From Romboutsia lituseburensis DSM 797 (GTDB taxonomy: Bacteria; Bacillota; Clostridia; Peptostreptococcales; Peptostreptococcaceae), in contig NZ_FNGW01000001.1 of assembly GCF_900103615.1 (NCBI RefSeq), forward strand, positions 434,001 to 498,000: DNA of 64,000 nt, written 5' to 3'. Numbering within the stretch: position 1 is the first letter of the stretch; the number at the start of each line of letters is the position of its first letter. Shown in pieces: positions 62,176 to 64,000 of the stretch. The position numbers and the translations under genes are program-made. Under the pieces are notes generated by a model, which saw only the letters and a program-made list of their open reading frames with translations, did not search any database and was not told the origin of the DNA.

Positions 62176-63589
62176 AAAATTAAGAAATTTAATAGTTTCA
62201 GTGTTGTTATTAGGATCTTTTCTAACAGGTCTTACTCAAACTGTTCTAAACTCAGCATTACCAAGTATAATGAATGATTTTCATATAACAGCAGACTCAG
62301 CTCAATGGTTAACTTCGATATATATGCTTGTTTTAGGTGTAATGATACCAGCAACAGCATACTTAATCAGCAATTTTTCTGCAAAAAAATTATATATCAG
62401 TTCTATGTTATTATTCTTTACTGGATGTTTAATTTCAATATTTACAAATAATTTTCAAATGCTTGTTGCATCTAGAGTATTCCAAGCAATGGGTGCTGGA
62501 ATAATAATGCAATTAGTTCAAGTATCAATGATAAATTTATACCCTAAAGAAGAAAGAGGGGCTGCTATGGGATTATATGGTTTTGTAGTTGGTGTTGCTC
62601 CTGCAGTAGGGCCTACTGCCGCAGGATATATTATTGATAATTTTGGTTGGAGAGTTTTATTTTACATACTAGCATTTATAGCAGTATTAGATATGATTTT
62701 AGCATTTATAGTACTTAGAGATATAACTGAGATAAAAAAATCTAAACTAGAAGTAATCTCTCTAATACTTTCAACTCTTGGGTTTGGTGGATTATTAATA
62801 GGGGTATCTAATTTAGGTACTTATGGTATATCTAACTACATCACCTATTTACCAATAATTTTAGGACTAATATCTCTTATATTATTTACCATAAGACAAT
62901 TTAAAGTTAATGATCCGTTGCTTAATCTTAATGTTTTTAAATCTAAACAATTTGTAATATCGGTTATATTATTAATGATTATATATGTATCCTTTGCATC
63001 TGCAACAATGATTTTATCATTGTATATTCAATCTTCAAGAGGTATGTCAGCTATGATACCTGGGTTAATGATGCTTCCTGGTTCAATACTCATGTCTATA
63101 TTAAGCCCTATATCTGGTAAAATACTTGATAAATATGGTGCAAGAATTTTATCTATATTAGGATTTTTCTGCCTAGGTATAAGCACATTCTCATTTTCTA
63201 ACTTAAGTGAAACAACATCAATTGTTATGCTTACTGTTATGTATTCTATTAGAATGATTGGAATTACACTTTTACTAATGCCAATTACAACTTGGGGGCT
63301 TAATTCTCTTAACAATTCAGAAATAGCAGATGGAAGTGCTATTGGTTCAACTCTTAGACAAGTTTCCGGTGCTATTGGTTCTTCTTTATTCATAGCTATA
63401 ATGACTACAGTTTCTAAAAATTGTTTAAATACTTCTGAAGTATTAGCTAATATAAAAGGTATAAATGTTGCATTTAAATCATCTTCATTATTGCTGTTTG
63501 TAGGTTTAATAGTGTCTATAATATATGTTAAAGATAAAAATAAAGATTCTCAAGAAGAAGAAAGTATAACTTTTGCACTTGAAAACTAG
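62165..63589 (+). CDS. DHA2-family MFS drug efflux pump (EmrB/QacA type)
   Basis: A 474-residue transporter with fourteen hydrophobic helices. QTVLNSALPSIMNDFHITADSAQWLTSIYML is the DHA2 start (motif D1), NFSAKKLYISSMLLF and ASRVFQAMGAGIIMQLVQV follow (motif A and B parts), and GFVVGVAPAVGPTAAGYII is the antiporter motif C. Starts with GTG inside the end of the TetR gene; AGGAG lies 12 bases before it, a long spacing. Substrate probably lipophilic drugs; regulated with TetR. Confidence 0.92.
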   Translation: MDNKKLRNLIVSVLLLGSFLTGLTQTVLNSALPSIMNDFHITADSAQWLTSIYMLVLGVMIPATAYLISNFSAKKLYISSMLLFFTGCLISIFTNNFQMLVASRVFQAMGAGIIMQLVQVSMINLYPKEERGAAMGLYGFVVGVAPAVGPTAAGYIIDNFGWRVLFYILAFIAVLDMILAFIVLRDITEIKKSKLEVISLILSTLGFGGLLIGVSNLGTYGISNYITYLPIILGLISLILFTIRQFKVNDPLLNLNVFKSKQFVISVILLMIIYVSFASATMILSLYIQSSRGMSAMIPGLMMLPGSILMSILSPISGKILDKYGARILSILGFFCLGISTFSFSNLSETTSIVMLTVMYSIRMIGITLLLMPITTWGLNSLNNSEIADGSAIGSTLRQVSGAIGSSLFIAIMTTVSKNCLNTSEVLANIKGINVAFKSSSLLLFVGLIVSIIYVKDKNKDSQEEESITFALEN

Positions 63590-63673
63590 ACAATATAAAT
63601 TCATTGACATATAATAATTTTAATAAAAAACAAATAATTTAACTATATAAATTTAGATTACGAAAGGAAAGTT

Positions 63674-64000
63674 ATGAGTAAAATCGGATTAATATTAGAA
63701 GGTGGCGGTATGAGAGGAATCTATACTGCAGGTGTATTAGATTTTTTTATAGAAAAAGATATAGAAGTAGATATAGTAATCGGTGTGTCTGCAGGAAGCT
63801 GCCATGCATCATCTTATCTTTCTAAACAATATAAAAGAGCTTATCATGCCACTATTGATTACATACATGATAAAAATTACTTAAGCTTTAACAACCTTAT
63901 AAAAACAGGATCTATATTCGGAATGGATTTTATGTTTAATACTATTCCTAATCAATTAAATCTTTATGATTATGATGCTTTTAATAAATCTAATACTAAA
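63674..64000 (+). CDS. Patatin-like phospholipase (partial, N-terminal part)
   Basis: The first 109 codons of a gene cut by the right edge: MSKIGLILEGGGMRGIYTAG contains the oxyanion loop GGGMRG, and GVSAGS holds the catalytic serine in VDIVIGVSAGSCHASS. The aspartate of the dyad would lie beyond the window. ATG with AAAGGA 7 bases upstream. Confidence 0.9.
   Translation, partial: MSKIGLILEGGGMRGIYTAGVLDFFIEKDIEVDIVIGVSAGSCHASSYLSKQYKRAYHATIDYIHDKNYLSFNNLIKTGSIFGMDFMFNTIPNQLNLYDYDAFNKSNTK

Noticed and set aside
1-64000. CRISPR array, tRNA, rRNA, insertion sequence or prophage block
   Set aside because: No regularly spaced repeat/spacer array, cloverleaf, rRNA or transposase sequence was recognised; the dispersed repeats are single, not arrayed.

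Overview
The window is very AT-rich with short intergenic gaps, strong purine-rich ribosome binding sites and many GTG/TTG starts. Its gene content (asrABC with a formate/nitrite-type channel, a CD1871A-type CXXC peptide, NapH-like ferredoxins, ApbE flavinylation, PadR/DUF2812) points to an anaerobic Clostridia chromosome, most likely Peptostreptococcaceae (relatives of Clostridioides, Romboutsia, Paraclostridium). This is inferred from gene content; no 16S or tRNA gene is visible. Both window ends cut genes: an alpha/beta-hydrolase-like protein at the left and a patatin-like phospholipase at the right.

Left part (1-8.7 kb): a FUSC-type membrane protein, a nitroreductase, and a codBA cytosine uptake/deamination operon whose leader carries a PyrR-type RNA site, a candidate antiterminator pairing and a terminator. 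A lone parallel beta-helix protein follows.

8.7-17.7 kb forms one neighbourhood. A VTC-type polyphosphate polymerase, a DUF4956 membrane protein and a CotH-kinase protein form one operon. A NapH-like ferredoxin, an FMN-binding lipoprotein-like protein and ApbE form another. An OmpR-type two-component system lies between them. Both operons start with the same promoter architecture: three direct repeats at exactly 11-bp steps, beginning 18 bp upstream of a TATAAT box. This is the strongest new signal I see, and suggests a shared regulon.

17.7-26.8 kb: lipoate ligase, anaerobic sulfite reductase (asrABC) with a hydrosulfide/formate-type channel, a Crp-family regulator with a matching GTGA-N6-TCAC site before asrA, and zinc-ribbon and rhodanese proteins. 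26.8-37.4 kb is mainly signalling: a TPR diguanylate cyclase behind a hairpin leader, PadR/DUF2812 with a twin palindromic operator, two paralogous soluble PAS histidine kinases (the first apparently using an ATT start codon), and an ECF sigma factor with its membrane anti-sigma partner and an autoregulatory-looking promoter.

37.4-49.6 kb: an AI-2E family permease, a CNNM/CorC-type transporter behind a yybP-ykoY manganese riboswitch, an isolated phage-type family B DNA polymerase, hpf, a thioredoxin-like/CXXC/ferredoxin redox triad, a chemoreceptor, and an unrecognised tail-anchored protein with three 104-residue repeats. 49.6-64 kb: a lantibiotic-resistance-like ABC transporter with its two-component system, a MATE pump with a 19-bp-spacer MerR promoter, a ClpP paralogue, several small unknown proteins, two MFS pumps with a TetR regulator, and the partial patatin.

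Scattered through the intergenic gaps are at least eight copies of a roughly 40-bp GC-richer repeat, usually next to a transcription terminator; two copies extend to about 140 bp. I saw no CRISPR array, rRNA, tRNA, insertion sequence or prophage block.
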